From assembly GCA_038501785.1 (NCBI GenBank), contig JBAMJR010000006.1, positions 1,563,501 to 1,627,500 on the forward strand: a stretch of 64,000 nt of DNA, in the 5' to 3' direction. The position numbers and the translations under genes are program-made. Position 1 is the stretch's first letter; each line of letters begins with the position of its first letter. The stretch comes from Myoxocephalus aenaeus. Its lineage: Eukaryota > Chordata > Actinopteri > Perciformes > Cottidae. The notes under the pieces were generated by a model that worked only from the letters and a program-made list of their open reading frames with translations, ran no database searches and was not told the DNA's origin. Positions 11,920 through 25,034 of the stretch are shown piece by piece.

Positions 11920-12200
11920 CAGATTATTTTTCTATTAATCGATTGTTTGATCTATAAAATGTCAGAAAATAGCGACAAATGTTTGGCAAACGTCTTGATT
12001 TCTTAATCCAAAACCCAAAGTCATTCAGTTTATGATATAATGCAAAGAAAAGCAGGAAATGTCCATATTTGAGAGGCAGTAAACAGCATTTTATGCCATT
12101 TTTGCATTAATTTTACACCATAATTCAATCAATCTATTGTAAAAAAAAAAAAAATATGCTGATTAGTTTTCTGTCAACTAATCGATTATTCGACTGCTTG
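11920..12200 (-). mobile_element. Dispersed repeat family A, copy 2 (inverted)
   Basis: The reverse complement carries CCTGCTTTTCTTTGCATTAT and GACTTTGGGTTTTGGA, and it has ATCGATTA-like ends at about 11935 and 12180. It is in opposite orientation to copy 1, about 1 kb away. A short A-rich tract at about 12138-12155 interrupts it. Confidence 0.65.
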
Positions 12201-15200
12201 TTATGCCGTCAGTTAACGTTCACCAGCCTGGAGCTTTATGTATTGTACGTTGGAAATTATAAATGATGTTCTGAGTCATTCATAATATTGAGGGTTTTTT
12301 TCTGAATCACTGTGCTGCAGTGAAGTTTTTCCTCTGGAATCAGTTCGCATTGAATTATTTTAAGGCAGATAACTGCTATGAGGCAAATGGCTGTGTCTCA
12401 TCAATGACATGAATGTATTGTTTTTGGAATGATGATGATGATGATGGTTTCCTCTCTGTCAATCCAAAAGACTCTATTTGAAGGAACTCTTGGAGTTCAG
12501 AAGGTTTGACACCAACAACTGCAATTCAGTCCATTTGTCACGTTTGGTAATGCAGGTAACAGGAATTGAACCCAAATGCAGAGAGATGAGGAGACAATCG
12601 GATGAATTCAAGTATTTATTTTCAAAGCTGACAGGGACCAAGAGTCCAAATGCCAGTGTGTCCACAGACAGGTAACAAGACACTGAATAGCAATGATGAT
12701 GATCTGACAAAACATAATCATAATCACAGTTATATTTGTATTCTGTCAGTATGTGTATGTATATGGGATTGTAGATTTTACTGTTTTCTACTGTTTATTA
12801 TATTTATATTATAAACTAAATAATATAAATTATTATATATGTTTGCTGCTGTAATCCTGAAATGTCCCCACTGTGCGACTAATATAATATAATATAAAAA
12901 AATTATAAAAGAAACTAAAGTCCTTGTGACACAATTAAAAAATTCTGTGAAGTACTGAATTAACAAATTACCTCCTAAATAAAGTGAGTCCAAGTGATTG
13001 ACAATGTGCAAGTTCTTTTGGTTCTTTCAGTCAGCGTTTATGATCTGATGCGCTATAAACGTTTCTGAGAGTAAGAGATTTGTAGTAAGTGATAAAAGCA
13101 AATAAAAGCATGTGTCATATTTCATGACAACCGTGTCTCTCTGCTTCATAATATGTTCCAACAAAATGCATGAGGGCGCCTTTATTGCTATGAGATTGCC
13201 ATCTTTAGCAGCGAAAATGAGTGGAGGAAGAAAAATTGCACAACAGAAATATGTGTTCGTTCTTAAATAAATTAGGCATTAAACTAATTAGACAGTCTTC
13301 TTTTAGTCTGTTAAGCATTGCAGGAGTTCTGTTCCAAGAAGCAGATATCTGAGTTGTCTGGATAATATGTTTAAAGATTGTGTTTTTTTGTTGTTGTTGT
13401 AAAGTTATCCATATAACTCAGTAAACCTGCCTCTTGATCAGGCCCCTGAACATGTCGGCTATGCCAGATGGTGGCAGTGTGTCCATTATGTTGTGCGTGT
13501 GGTACAGTAGCTGCCTGCTTCACCCACTGCAACTGAGATTACAGTAAAAGCTCTAACACCTGTTTTGGTAATGCATTATTATAAATAGCCTCATGCACTT
13601 ATCCACATCAAAAAGCTCAATTAAACATGCATGTTCCTGAACACAACTGTGATACAGTTGTATCGAGACACATTATCCTGCACACGGTACTGTGTACGTT
13701 CTTGTAATTAAACAGGTAGTATTGACACATCACAAGAACACATGAACATCATATAGAAACCTGCCGAACATTAAAAGATCATAATAACTGTAAAACTAGG
13801 ATTTTATTGCTGGGTTTTGGAGCATTAGATAGTGTTATGTCTAGTGTATCTTGTTTTAAAATCATGTGCGAGATTATACAGAACCTAATTGTTCTTCTCT
13901 AACACAAAGAAACTATGTAAATGTTCTTGTTTTGCTGTTATTTTCTCACCGAGGGCTTTATTAATTTGTTCATCTATTCTCTCTGTGGCTTTGCATTCAT
14001 TTCAATGTGTGGTACATCTGACACATTACTGTCATATAATTACTATGGATCCTTCAGAGAGGAAAATGAGGTTAAAAAGACAAAATATGCAACTAAAACC
14101 CCATAACAACTTCAAAAATATGCGAGCTGTAATATCTTTGTTGTTTCAATTCAGTGTACAAGTAAATATAAATCTGAGCTTTAAATGAAGTCAAGGAACA
14201 AGACAAAGTTGTACCTTTATCTTTTTAATTAAACACAAACAGCATAACGTGTTTTTCATATAACATGCACTCGTGCGTGTTACAGTTTTTTATATATTGC
14301 CATGTTATTCTGCAGTCACCCAGAATTAGTCTCAGTTAAAAGAACTATGAGAAAGCCAGAGACTGTAAACCTTTTCCCTGCCTGCAATTCAACAGTAGAG
14401 TACATAAGAACCTGTTGTGATCCCTAACCTCAATAATTATACAAGGATTCTATAAAAACGTTTATTTATTTATTGTACTGTTTTTCCAAACATGCATTAT
14501 ATATGATGCATATGAAAGCATCATAGCACACCAGTTTATATCATGAACAAAAATATAGTATTTCATCCCCCTGACAGTAACAATGTAACATAACCAGTAG
14601 CGGTTCTTACAAAACAATCACATAAATTATTATTCCAGCTGTGGTTCAACAAGCAGCTCTTCTTGAGGAAAGACGTTGATCTCATTTTGCTGATGCAGCG
14701 TCGTGGGCTGGATGAATATTGCCACAGCATGCTGCCACTGCCCCAGAGCATACCTCATTTATAATTCACAAGAGAGAACTATAAACCTCCAGAGTGAGGA
14801 ACGCCCATCCACCAGGCCTCGGCCGAAATCAACCCTGCTACCTGATACTTCCTGAGCGAAAGCTCATCAGGTTGAATCGGCCTCATGGACATCCTGTTTC
14901 TGCACGACTCGTTCTAGAACAGAAAACCACAATAATGAAGATAATGAAGATAGAAATACTACATTCACCAGAGAGCCTGTAACTGTAGAATTAATAATTG
15001 GGATTTTTGTTCAAGAAAAGGCTGCATCAGTTATGTCCTTTGTGAAGATTGTCTTCATAAAGATAGATAGATAAATAAAGGCGGCGATATGCTCAATGTT
15101 TTGTTATTGTCAACAAATCCCATAAAATCAACCTAAACCAACCAGCACATCAATCTCTCAGGTCTTCCAAACTTCTCCAAACTGTATGTGGCTCTCAGCC

Positions 15201-16465
15201 TCAAGCCCATTAGCTCCAAGAGGAAAAACAGGTCACAATTATGTCATTATTTTTCTAAAACAGGTCGCACTATAGTTTTTTGAAACTGTTACTCAGGCTG
15301 ATGTATATAGGGTGTTTGTTGGGGACTAATTTCAACAGCGGATTAACCTTTTAAGCCCCATGGCAAAAACCGAGGTATTTTTTAGTATTCTGCTTGAAAT
15401 AACATACCCAAACTAAAAAGGGTGTATCTCTGCAACCACAAGAGCTATTTTAATAATGTTGGTGTTATAATAAAGATTGAAACACAGCAAAGATAGAAGT
15501 TTCAGGTCCGCCTATAGAAAAAAGCACTTTCAGGATGATTATCTCTTTGAAATTATGCTTCACTAAGGTCCCAAATCATAATCAGCACAATATGTGAACA
15601 GTCTCTCTGAAAAGTTTGACTTTGAAAAAGTGAAGCAGAACAAAGTTAGAGAGGGTTTAGTACAGAGAGAATTCAAGCGAGGTCTCCAAAATCTGTGCCA
15701 TTTGAATTTTCTCATGTACCAAACCTTATATTTCACTAATATTACTTATGGTGTTCAATACACTTATATCAGTGTGGATTTACCGGGGAAAATGCGTTTT
15801 TCTTTTTCTAATCAACAAAGGTAGGCAGCATTTGCTGACTGTAAAGCGATAAAGCGATTCATGTTGCTGTGTTCTTTGTTTTGTTTTTCTGATAGCACCG
15901 AGCTACGGGTTGCTAGTTCCGGAAACATGCCGAGTGGGCTGACTCATGACAAAATTATGATTATGATATTTTAATAATTATTTTAGTTGATGTTTGAGAT
16001 GTGTTGAAATGGCTGACTGATTATTGTAGCCCAGGTTCTCTTGTTTAATTTGATGTGTAACATCAATATATTTGCTCATGATTATTGTCATGTTTTACAC
16101 AGTTTAACTATCATGTGTAAAATTCAACCTATATAGGGGGCATGGGGCTTTACATATTTGGTAAGCTTGTGAGCATTTACAGTAATAAACTACAGTGCCC
16201 ATGTTCATCATATTAAAGGGCCATGTCAGCCGGTGCAGCAATGTTTGTAATAGTTTTTGGAAAACAATGGAGGTATATTACAGAGGAATAAGATATATCA
16301 GGTTTTGACTGCACAGACAATGTTTGTACTGTTGGAATGAATTGTTTTGTGGGATTTAAAGACTATTTGTTGGGATTTGAGCCTAAGTACATCATACTTG
16401 CAAATTAACACACAAGGCCACATTCCCTGCATCATAGCAGCTGCAGAAGTGGAATAATGTGCCTG

Positions 16466-16468
<3 letters not shown>
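12201..16468. other. AT-rich intergenic DNA between gpr61 and amigo1
   Basis: No gene is supported. 12475-12675 and 15340-15560 look like decayed interspersed repeats, and 14790-14920 is a GC-richer island. Open frames are short and featureless. Confidence 0.3.

Positions 16469-16558
<90 letters not shown>
16469..16558. repeat. (GT)n microsatellite, 45 units
   Basis: Pure dinucleotide run of about 90 bp. Confidence 0.97.
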
Positions 16559-16559
<1 letters not shown>

Positions 16560-18922
16560 TAATGACGGGTAATTACTGCTACTGAGACCAATGTCACATT
16601 ATTATACAGTGGAGATTGCAGATGCATTGCGCCTGCACAGCTTGGTTTTTAGCGACACAGCTCCATATCTCGCTCGACCTCAAGTAATCATGGTATATGT
16701 TTTTGAAGTCTAGTGAAAGCCATGTATCTTTATATTTGGTCATTTTCACATTTTCAAATAAGGCTCAATGCTTTTTTGTGGGTTGAGATAATTCTCCTAA
16801 GTCGTAAACTAAAAACACGTTGTGGCGACATGTGACTTTGTAGAGTGGAGTAAGACCTTGGTGTTTCAAGTTTCAAGAGCTAACGCTCAATGAATCATCA
16901 TTTTTCTTTTCAATTTACACACAATACAGCATGCTTTACACTTTCCCATAATGTTTAGCAGCTCCAGCATGAGAACAGTTGAATTCTGGCCCTGAATGAA
17001 GGGCACTGCATATAATGACGCACAAACTGCAGCAGTATTTAGGATAAAACAGATGTCCTCTAAATCTCTTATAAATGCACCCATAAGTCCACAAACTCAG
17101 TCTCCTTTATGCACCTTTATTGATGATACTATAAAATAATATTCATCATTACAGCACTCCATGAGCTGATCCTTACACAGCATTCTCCAGAAGGTCATGA
17201 ATGTTTTAGCCAATTTCTCATTTGTAAGAGTTTATTTGTGCAAACATGTTGATCAAGCTTGTATCATTATCCAAATGTTGATGCATTCATCACATCCCTG
17301 TAAGCATTGGATCTTATCCATTGTAAAATATAAAGGATGTATCAGAAGGAAGGACAGGCTAAATTTAGCATTTCCCAGAGGTGGAAAGACTCCACATAAA
17401 TGTTTCTAAGATTTTTTAGTTTAATATATTGTCTTTCTTGCTTGTCATGTTAAAAGTGTTCATCCTCCATTAGAAGAAAGCTTCCAAATGGATGTGTAAT
17501 ATAAAATGCTAATATATCTTGTCCTCTGTGCCTGTAAGACAGGTTTATTTGAATCCTTAGAATTCAAAGTATCTTTGACTTTGAGTAATCTGGTTAATTT
17601 AACAGGGAAGCAATAATTTATTACTGCAAGGTCATGATGGCATTTAAATGTAAAAGTAGAGTACAAATTGTATGACTTAATTTCCTTTTTTCCTTTTCCA
17701 TGTTAACATGAACATAGCTTTGAGTAAAACCTTTCAGCCAATTCTGAAGATTGTTCAAAGGTGGGTTGCATTATTATGTGTTTTGACCTGTGGTTTATTT
17801 ATTTTGACAGGATGTGGACAAGATTAATTAAAGTCTGGGATGTAAAACTATCTGGACAATGCAACATTGTCCTGTTAGTGGATACACACAGTGTGACTCG
17901 ATGCACAGTTGAAATCTTGTCCAAAATCTTGTCACAGTTTAACCCTTCTAATTAAAGACTTGCAGGTCAATGTCGAGTGTGCGTCAAACCTTTGCTCTGA
18001 GCTGACATAATATGGTCCCATGTGTTCACTCTCTTCACCCATTACATTACAATCATTTCAGACTGCACATGGTGCTCTCATTGTTTGCTTTCTCCACCAT
18101 CACCTCCTACCCTTGGCAGCCATAGCAACCAGATTTGTGGACCATTTAATCCTCACATCACTTTTTATGTGAGGGTGTCTCTGCGAGGTGACCTTGTGCT
18201 CAGAAGATTGATAACGAGGTATTTTAATGTACATGAGCTGGCTGGTCGTCTGTCATGTCGACTTCTGCCTCGTTGCCCTTTTCACCTTCTTCAGCTTTAG
18301 ACTCCAGTCATGTGTGTTCTGGTATTCCTCTTGTGGTGTTCAGCACCAGTGTGTCGCCTTGTGCTTCATAGCCTTTTATAGCTTAGATTTGTTATATTGT
18401 GTCCTGCATGCAAATGTTCCTGTCTAATATCAGATGTAAACCTCAACATGAATCAAACTGACTTCTACTCTATGTGCTGTGTTTTGTGCGTGTGTATTTG
18501 AATCTTCCTGCATGCAAGTTATCTCATCAATACAATACGTGTATCCAGTTTAGTTGCAGTAAATGTGCACTGGACTATGTATAAACTTACAACTATATCC
18601 CAGGGCAGCTGGTGTGAATAACAATGAACTACTATCACAGTCGGATTACCAACCGGGCAAAGTTGGCATCTGCCCTGTATGGGACCACGGAGGTCAAACT
18701 TTGTGTCACCTGGGTTGAGATAATCTAATTGAAGACAATATCCTTATTTGGCAAGTGCCTTAATGTACTGTTGGTCCTGGTTTATTATCTAATCTTTGGC
18801 TCTTGTGTCAAAGTACAATTTTAAAGCAGCTATAATCAAAACATTTATAAAAACATTGTATCAAATGACAACGTGAAAGGGGTAATTTGAATCTTTAGCC
18901 CCATTCGCCGGAGTCCCCTGAG
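16559..18922. other. AT-rich intergenic DNA
   Basis: No recognisable gene or element. Open frames are short, with no domain or splice context. Confidence 0.3.

Positions 18923-18977
<55 letters not shown>
18923..18977. repeat. Poly-C tract (C55)
   Basis: Fifty-five consecutive C. It sits at the left edge of a CpG-rich segment (18978-19420) unlike its AT-rich neighbourhood. On the minus strand it is a long G tract. The length is probably polymorphic and hard to sequence. Confidence 0.9.
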
Positions 18978-18978
<1 letters not shown>

Positions 18979-19660
18979 ATTTTTCGATAATGAGGAAGTG
19001 CTTTTTATTTTTACTCAAACGCTTCTAAATCATCAACCACAGGTCCGATTTAATACATGTAAACGGCTAAAGTACTCTAAACCCTTGTGAGAAGAGAAAC
19101 GATGCACTACATTTAACAAAAAAGATCGTTATATTTGTATAATTACGTAATAAAGTAAAGCTCCTCAACATGACTGAGCTAATTTAGTACCCCTAACAAC
19201 GACGGATTTCGAAAAACGTACCACGTATGTAACCGTAGAGACTGTGCGCGAGAAAGCAACGGCTATTTTTCTTCGATTTCTTCCTCGGTGTTTCGAGGTA
19301 CTACAGTTTCATCGTTCCTCAAACGCATCTGAAAGCGCGTCAGATGACACAAGCGGAAGCAGACGGTCATTTTAAGTGGTGTTTGTTTATGGTGCGACGA
19401 AGATTTAGGTAAAAATGGCTCATTTCTTTATTTCTGAACCGAATAACATGATTTTTTGACTGGAAAGGCTTGAAAACATGTCATTGCTTGTGTTTATTGT
19501 GATTATTATTGCATATTTGGATGATTTAGGTCTTAATCTTTCTAAAGAGGTGCAGTATTACTCTGGGAGATGATGGGAAGTCACCAAAAATACAATTAAA
19601 AAAACTTGGGGAGCGACCGAGGACTAATTTTTTGATCAGATTCTTGACTTTTGATCATAT
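18978..19660. other. CpG-rich segment of unknown origin
   Basis: CpG dinucleotides are frequent at 19190-19400 (TTCGAAAAACG, GCGCGAGAAAGC, GTGCGACGAAG), in contrast to the CpG-depleted flanks. It has no long open frame. It could be the undecayed 5' part of a recent insertion or an isolated CpG island. It lies between the C55 tract and the L2 LINE remnant, and I cannot tell whether it belongs to the same element. Confidence 0.35.
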
Positions 19661-19779
19661 TTATGCAAAAAATAAATAATATATATATTTTTTATTTTTA
19701 TTTTTATTTTTAAAGGCAAGGAGTTGCTGATTCTTTAGAGATCAAGGACAATAGGGGCTGGTATTCATATCAAGGTCAT

Positions 19780-20890
19780 ATGAGCTGTAGAACACCTGTA
19801 GAAGCCCTCGGGTATCCCTATTGGCATTTAGCCATACAAGGCATACAAGGGCTGGCTAAATGCATTGAAGAAATCAATAACTGGATGTGCCAGAATTTTC
19901 TTCAATTAAACAAAGATAAAACAGAAGTAATTGTTTTTGGTCCCAAGGACGAACGATTGAAAGTCAGCGCTCAGCTTCAATCACTGACGTTAAAAACCTC
20001 AAACCAAGCCAGAAATCTAGGTGTAGTTATGGATTCAGACCTCAACCTGAACAGCCATATCAAGACAATTACAAAATCAGCCTACTACCACCTGAAGAAT
20101 ATATCAAGGGTTAGAGGACTTATGTCTCAACAGGATTTGGAGAAATTTGTCCATGCATTTATCTTCAGTAGACTGGACTACTGTAACGGTGTGTGCACAG
20201 GCCTCTGTAAAAAGTCAATCAGAAAGCTGCAGCTGATTCAGAACGCTGCAGCTCGAGTCCTCACTAAGACCAGGAAAGTGGATCACATCACACCAGTTCT
20301 GAGGTCTTTGCACTGGCTTCCTGTCAAACAAAGAATTGACTTTAAAATCCTGCTGCTGGTTTATAAAGCACTGAATGGTTTAGGGCCTAAGTATGTTTGT
20401 GATCTGCTGCTACCTTATGAACCATCCCAACCCCTCAGGTCGTCTGGGACGGGTCTACTTTCTGTTCCAAGAGTCAGAACTAAACATGGAGAAGCAGCGT
20501 TCAGGTTTTCTGCTTCACATATCTGGAACAAGGTCCCTGAAAGCTGCAGGTCTGCTGAGACCCTCAGCTCCTTTAAATGCAGATTGAAGACTTTTCTGTT
20601 TGCTGTTGCCTTTAATTGATCCAGATTCAATTGCTGCATCTCACTATTGCATTTTATTTCTTAAACTGCACTGCAACTTTTATTCAATTTTTATTTTTTA
20701 TTTAGCTTTTTGACTGTTTTAATGTTTTCTTAACTGTTTAAAATCCTGTTTTCTACTGTTTTAATGTTTTCTTAACTGTTTTAAATCCTGTTTTCTCTGC
20801 ATTATGTTTTGATGCTCTTAATGGTTTTATGTGAAGCACTTTGAATCGCCTTGTTGTTGAAATGTGCTATACAAATAAACTTGCCTTGCC
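19780..20890 (+). mobile_element. 5'-truncated L2-clade LINE
   Basis: An open frame of 279 codons (19780-20619) encodes the C-terminal part of a non-LTR reverse transcriptase. The landmarks in order, with recognisable L2 homology from about 19845, are NNWMCQNFLQLNKDKTEV, NLGVVMDSDLNLNSHIK, SRLDYCNG, QLIQNAAARVLT, LHWLPVKQRIDFKILLL, PLRSSGTGLLSVPRV and KHGEAAFRFSA. After the stop comes an L2-type 3'UTR with AAGCACTTTGAATCGCC and GTGCTATACAAATAAA, ending in a (TTGCC)-like tail at about 20880-20890. The endonuclease and the RT catalytic core are missing, so this copy is dead on arrival although its remaining frame is open. Confidence 0.88.
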
Positions 20891-21960
20891 TATTGGGGGA
20901 CCCTAGGGCTGATGAGGTTAGGGTCCCTCTGCTTCATGGAGATGGGGAGTTTCAGCTCATTGTTTCTGCATCTTACTGATTTGGTTCACTCTCACTGCTC
21001 TCATCGCTCAGGAGGTGGTGGAGATCAAACCCAGAGCTTAAAGAGAGTGAATAGAGTGGACACAAACTCAGCTCCAAATTAACGATAATGTTGCTGAGTA
21101 ACAGCTGGATGTGTAAATATCCCAACTGTTTGTTAACAAGTTCACCACATCAACTTAAATGACGATGATATGACAATGGTGTGTTCAAAACCATCTTTTG
21201 TGCCAGCAGTGGCCACAAAGACCTTCATTGTTTTGGTTTTGTGCTTATATGTTGCATTTTCCTGCGTATAATCAAATAATCACATTACAAACCTGGGGTC
21301 AGATATTATGAGATAGGAAACTCACATTGCACAGGAAGTGGGAGAAGGAATATAAAAACAGTTGAACTCAAAGACAAGCTGGTCAACTCAAGGTGGAAAG
21401 AGTCTAAATTATATGATCATTTAAATAAATGGTACAAGCTACGGCATCATGTATAAATCATACGTATGTAATGAAGTGACTGTATTAAAAGCTCATTAAC
21501 AAGAGCCTAAGCTGTTTATTTTAACATACTGATATTGATCCCCCGCACACTGCTGCATGCACATCACGTCCTGTGTTAAAGACTGCTGCAGCTGCAGTTC
21601 ACACATTTGCCCTGTCCTTCACCAGAGTGATAAGATGAACCAGAGGGAAGGACTTCATCAAAAGAAAGGACAAATTACATCACCCCCGAGGTCTCCCCTG
21701 TGTCTTAAAAAAGATGCATCGTGATAATGAAAAATATAATAATGTAACGAGCCGTGGACAAAGAAATGACTACAGGGAAAACCAGCCCGCATCGATCTGG
21801 AGCTCATGTTAAAGCCAGTTCAGTCCCAGATGTGTACCACACGGCATGGAAAGCATCGTTCAACATGTTTAATACAGATTTTAAATACTGAATAGATGTT
21901 GCTGTTATGGCTGTCAGCCTAATAACAGAGCACTTGATCATCTGAGGATGAAGTGTAGCC
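20891..21960. other. Intergenic DNA with probable old interspersed repeat
   Basis: 20960-21240 resembles a dispersed fish repeat (from memory, low certainty). The remainder up to the amigo1 TATA box is AT-rich without coding features. Confidence 0.3.
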
Positions 21961-21978
21961 TAATATAGTCTAGCACTT

Positions 21979-21984
21979 ATAAAT
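21979..21984 (+). promoter_or_regulatory. amigo1: TATA box of amigo1 (TATAAA)
   Basis: A canonical TATAAA about 30 bp ahead of a GC-rich leader that ends in a splice donor at 22221. This spacing and orientation fit transcription starting near 22010 toward amigo1. The start site is inferred. Confidence 0.55.
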
Positions 21985-22009
21985 GTGGAGAGGGAGAGAG
22001 ACACACCCC

Positions 22010-22221
22010 CTCTGCTGTTTGCGCCCCTCAGATCAACTATCAGATGGTTGCATTTCCTCATCAGTGCGGACCGCAGACCGGCTTCTTCCCGGTCATCCTG
22101 TGCGTCTGGAGATCGCTGCTGCTGCGATGAAGAGGATGCGACTGTCCTGTAGCGGATCGCCTCCAGCAGACTGTTGAAGACTCTCCTCTTTTCTCTTCGG
22201 ATCTTTAGAAACCAAGAAAAG
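22010..22221 (+). other. amigo1: amigo1 non-coding first exon
   Basis: A GC/CpG-rich leader following the TATA box. It ends in AAGAAAAG|GTAAAG, a good donor after 22221. The matching acceptor is at 23431 (CTCATTATCCATGCAG), 61 nt before the coding ATG. The short frame at 21983-22177 is at most an upstream ORF. Confidence 0.55.
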
Positions 22222-23431
22222 GTAAAGGAACTAGCGGGCGGGACACCTCAGCCTGCTGGGACACAATGAGGAGATTTGATGCTGGTCGCAGGAGGCAGAT
22301 CAAACAAACTACAGCATGAAAATACTCTTTCAGGATATATATTTTATTCTATATGACGCTGAGATTCATTTCGCTAATTTCATCAAATGTGTTATGACGT
22401 CATATTTGTTTTGCTGCCCTTCCATCATCTAACCTTTTGACCAGCTGGTGCTCCCTTATCGTTGTCAGCCAATAGAATGGGCGTTATCTAAATGCTTCAG
22501 CCGGGCACGTTGTGAAAGTGAAACTTAATGTTGTGAATTAAAACAGAACAAATAGGTCTGGAAAACAAAACTAATTGGTTAGGTTTTTAGGTGAAGAATG
22601 TGTATGCTTGTTACATAACTTATGTATAAATAAAAATAAATCAACATCCTCTTTTGGTTTCACACAGGACCGAGCCCCCAGCCTGGTTCCTGTCTAGATG
22701 ATAGCCCTCGATTTGAAAAACTCTGGCGAGATGGTTGAGGTTAGCGTTGACCTCGAGTGGTTAAGGTTAGCTACTCAGGTGGTGAGGCTTAGCAGAGCTT
22801 TTGCAAGTTCCCCAGGATGAGCGGGCAGGGTTTGAAGCAAATTTGCCAAAGTGGCCAAAGTGGCCAAAGCATGGACTTATAACTTCTAGGTCCATCAAAT
22901 GTTCCCATAGACTTACATTGTGAACGAGACATCTGATTCATGAATGCAGAAGATTCAGGTAATTTTATAGCCGGCAGTTTAATTTTTGGGCCGTCATCCA
23001 CTGATCAACTTTCATTGATCACCTCTCTCCACCTCCAATGCTGTATCCAGCTCTCGTTTTACATCCATGCACAGGACACAAACAGCAGTCTTCCCCATCA
23101 AAGTTATGTGTTTGTTTGAGCTTTCCATCACTCCAGTCATAATTACTATGATTTCAAGAGATTGGCGGCATCTTTTTGTATTTGTATTGGTGATCACCCA
23201 TAGTACGTATAACAGGCTTCTAACCCATAACTCTGAAGCTGACAACTGCTTATATTGCCCATTATATCAGCTGATAATATTCAAAGCAGGTGTCTAGTTA
23301 AGAGTTTCTGAAATGCACCCCTGGGTGCATTACAGCATGAGATGTTGTGAGCATTAACAAAAATACAAAATATCTGTCATTTGGATCCTCTGTAAAACAG
23401 TGCTGATTTATTGATCTCATTATCCATGCAG
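22222..23431 (+). other. amigo1: amigo1 intron 1
   Basis: GT-AG intron inferred from the donor at 22222 and the acceptor AG ending at 23431. 22840-23300 contains decayed interspersed-repeat sequence, and no coding content was seen. Confidence 0.5.
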
Positions 23432-23492
23432 CTCCACGAATCTCCCCCAAAGACTAGAAGACATCCAGACTGCTATAGTTTATAACCTTAAC

Positions 23493-25034
23493 ATGATGGG
23501 GGGGTCACTCTGGATTTCCCATGGTGCTACTGAAGCGCTGTTCAGAGGAAGGAGCTTTATCGCAGTTCTACCTCTGGCTCTATTGTTGCCAACAGTAAGA
23601 GTCAGTGCCCAGCTAATAGGAAGCCCTCTGGACTGTCACAAGACTTGTGTGTGTGCTAGCAACATCATCAGCTGCTCCAAGATGAATCTAACCAACGCTC
23701 CCATCGCTCTTCCACAATATACAGCTGTTCTGGACCTCAGCTTCAACACCATCACCAAGCTACGTGCCGATTGGACCCCTGTCACACTCGACAGACTGCA
23801 CAGCCTGCTTCTCAGCCACAATGGCCTCACCTTCCTCTCCTCTGAGGCCTTTGCGAATGTGAAAAAGCTTCACTACCTGGACCTTTCCTCTAATGAAATC
23901 CGCCAACTGGACGAGTTAATTTTTGAGCCGCTTGAGCACCTGGAGGTGCTGCTGCTCTACAGCAACCACATCTCTCAGATTGATCGCACTGCCTTCTCTG
24001 GTCTCAACAGCCTGCAGCGGCTCTACCTGAGCCACAACCTGATCTCACGCTTCCCCTTGGAGCTGGTGAAGGAGCGGGGCCTCCTGGACACTCTCAGACT
24101 GCTGGATGTGTCCTCTAATCGAATCAAAGCCCTGCCCCTCAATGAACTCCAGGCTCTGCCCGCCTGGATCAAGAATGGCCTGTACTTTCATAACAACCCT
24201 CTGCCCTGCAGCTGCGAGGTGTACAAAGTAGTAGCACGCTGGTACCTCAAGGAGCTCAGCTCGGCCATGGACTTCAGGGAAAGCCACACTTGTCTGTTAC
24301 CAGGCCTGCAGAAAGAGAAAATTGGCATAATGGATCTGAACAAGGTGTTTTTGAACTGCACTGAGGTCATGGCTATGGAGAAAATAGCCTACTTGGATCA
24401 GTCCCTAGTCCTGGACTGTGACACCAGGGAGAGGAACATGACGAAGAGCTGGGTGCTACCTGGAAACATCCCAGTGTCTCCAGCATACAAGACTGCTGTG
24501 GTGCGTACTGATGATGACGACAGTCTCAAGATTGGGCCCCTGAAAGCCGAGGACTCTGGGGTCTACACTTGCTATGCCACCAGTGAAACCTTCAATGAGA
24601 CAGTGTATGTAACTGTAAAGGTGTTTAATTCCACTGAGAATGGGGTGCTGGAGAACCTAAAAACCGCCTACACCACCCTCATAGGATGTCTGGTCAGTTT
24701 AGTTATGGTTCTCATCTACCTCTATCTCACACCCTGCCACTACGCTTGTTGTCCAGGTCAGGGTCTTGAGAAAAGTGACCCCAGAGACAGCCTCCACTCT
24801 TCAACCGTTAGCATCTCTCACGCACAGGAGACGGGGCAAGACAGAGTGGAAGGCGGAGGCTTCGTCAACAAACATGGCGCCTTTCTGCAACCTAAGGACC
24901 AGCTGGAGCAGAATGGGAGGTTGAACCCAATAGGCGAGGAAGATGAGGAGTGGCAGGGGGACAACAGGGAGAGACGGAGGTCTGACGCAGAGTCTGTGAG
25001 CTCTGTGTGCTCCGATACCCCCATGGTGGTGTAA
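23493..25034 (+). CDS. amigo1: AMIGO1, LRR/Ig transmembrane adhesion protein
   Basis: A 513-codon single coding exon (human AMIGO1 is 493 aa). The order of parts is: signal peptide at about 1-39; a cysteine-rich LRR N-cap (CHKTCVCASNIISC, 48-61); about six leucine-rich repeats at 75-215 (LxxLDLSSN, LQRLYLSHN); an LRR C-cap from NPLPCSCEVYKV (236-247) to Cys289; one Ig domain at about 300-375 with the two cysteines Cys309 and Cys360 (LVLDCD; AEDSGVYTCYA); a transmembrane helix at about 392-414; and a juxtamembrane Cys cluster (CHYACCPG). The conserved tail ends SVCSDTPMVV. By family knowledge it mediates homophilic adhesion and axon growth and is an auxiliary subunit of Kv2.1 channels. The chosen start has ATGATG. 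It lies divergent from gpr61, about 16 kb away between coding starts. Confidence 0.97.
   Translation: MMGGSLWISHGATEALFRGRSFIAVLPLALLLPTVRVSAQLIGSPLDCHKTCVCASNIISCSKMNLTNAPIALPQYTAVLDLSFNTITKLRADWTPVTLDRLHSLLLSHNGLTFLSSEAFANVKKLHYLDLSSNEIRQLDELIFEPLEHLEVLLLYSNHISQIDRTAFSGLNSLQRLYLSHNLISRFPLELVKERGLLDTLRLLDVSSNRIKALPLNELQALPAWIKNGLYFHNNPLPCSCEVYKVVARWYLKELSSAMDFRESHTCLLPGLQKEKIGIMDLNKVFLNCTEVMAMEKIAYLDQSLVLDCDTRERNMTKSWVLPGNIPVSPAYKTAVVRTDDDDSLKIGPLKAEDSGVYTCYATSETFNETVYVTVKVFNSTENGVLENLKTAYTTLIGCLVSLVMVLIYLYLTPCHYACCPGQGLEKSDPRDSLHSSTVSISHAQETGQDRVEGGGFVNKHGAFLQPKDQLEQNGRLNPIGEEDEEWQGDNRERRRSDAESVSSVCSDTPMVV

Noticed and set aside
20415..20639. Minus-strand frame across the LINE
   Set aside because: Antisense shadow of the L2 reverse transcriptase.
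21983..22177. 64-codon frame near the amigo1 promoter as a separate gene
   Set aside because: It begins at the TATA box and lies in the amigo1 leader. At most it is an upstream ORF.
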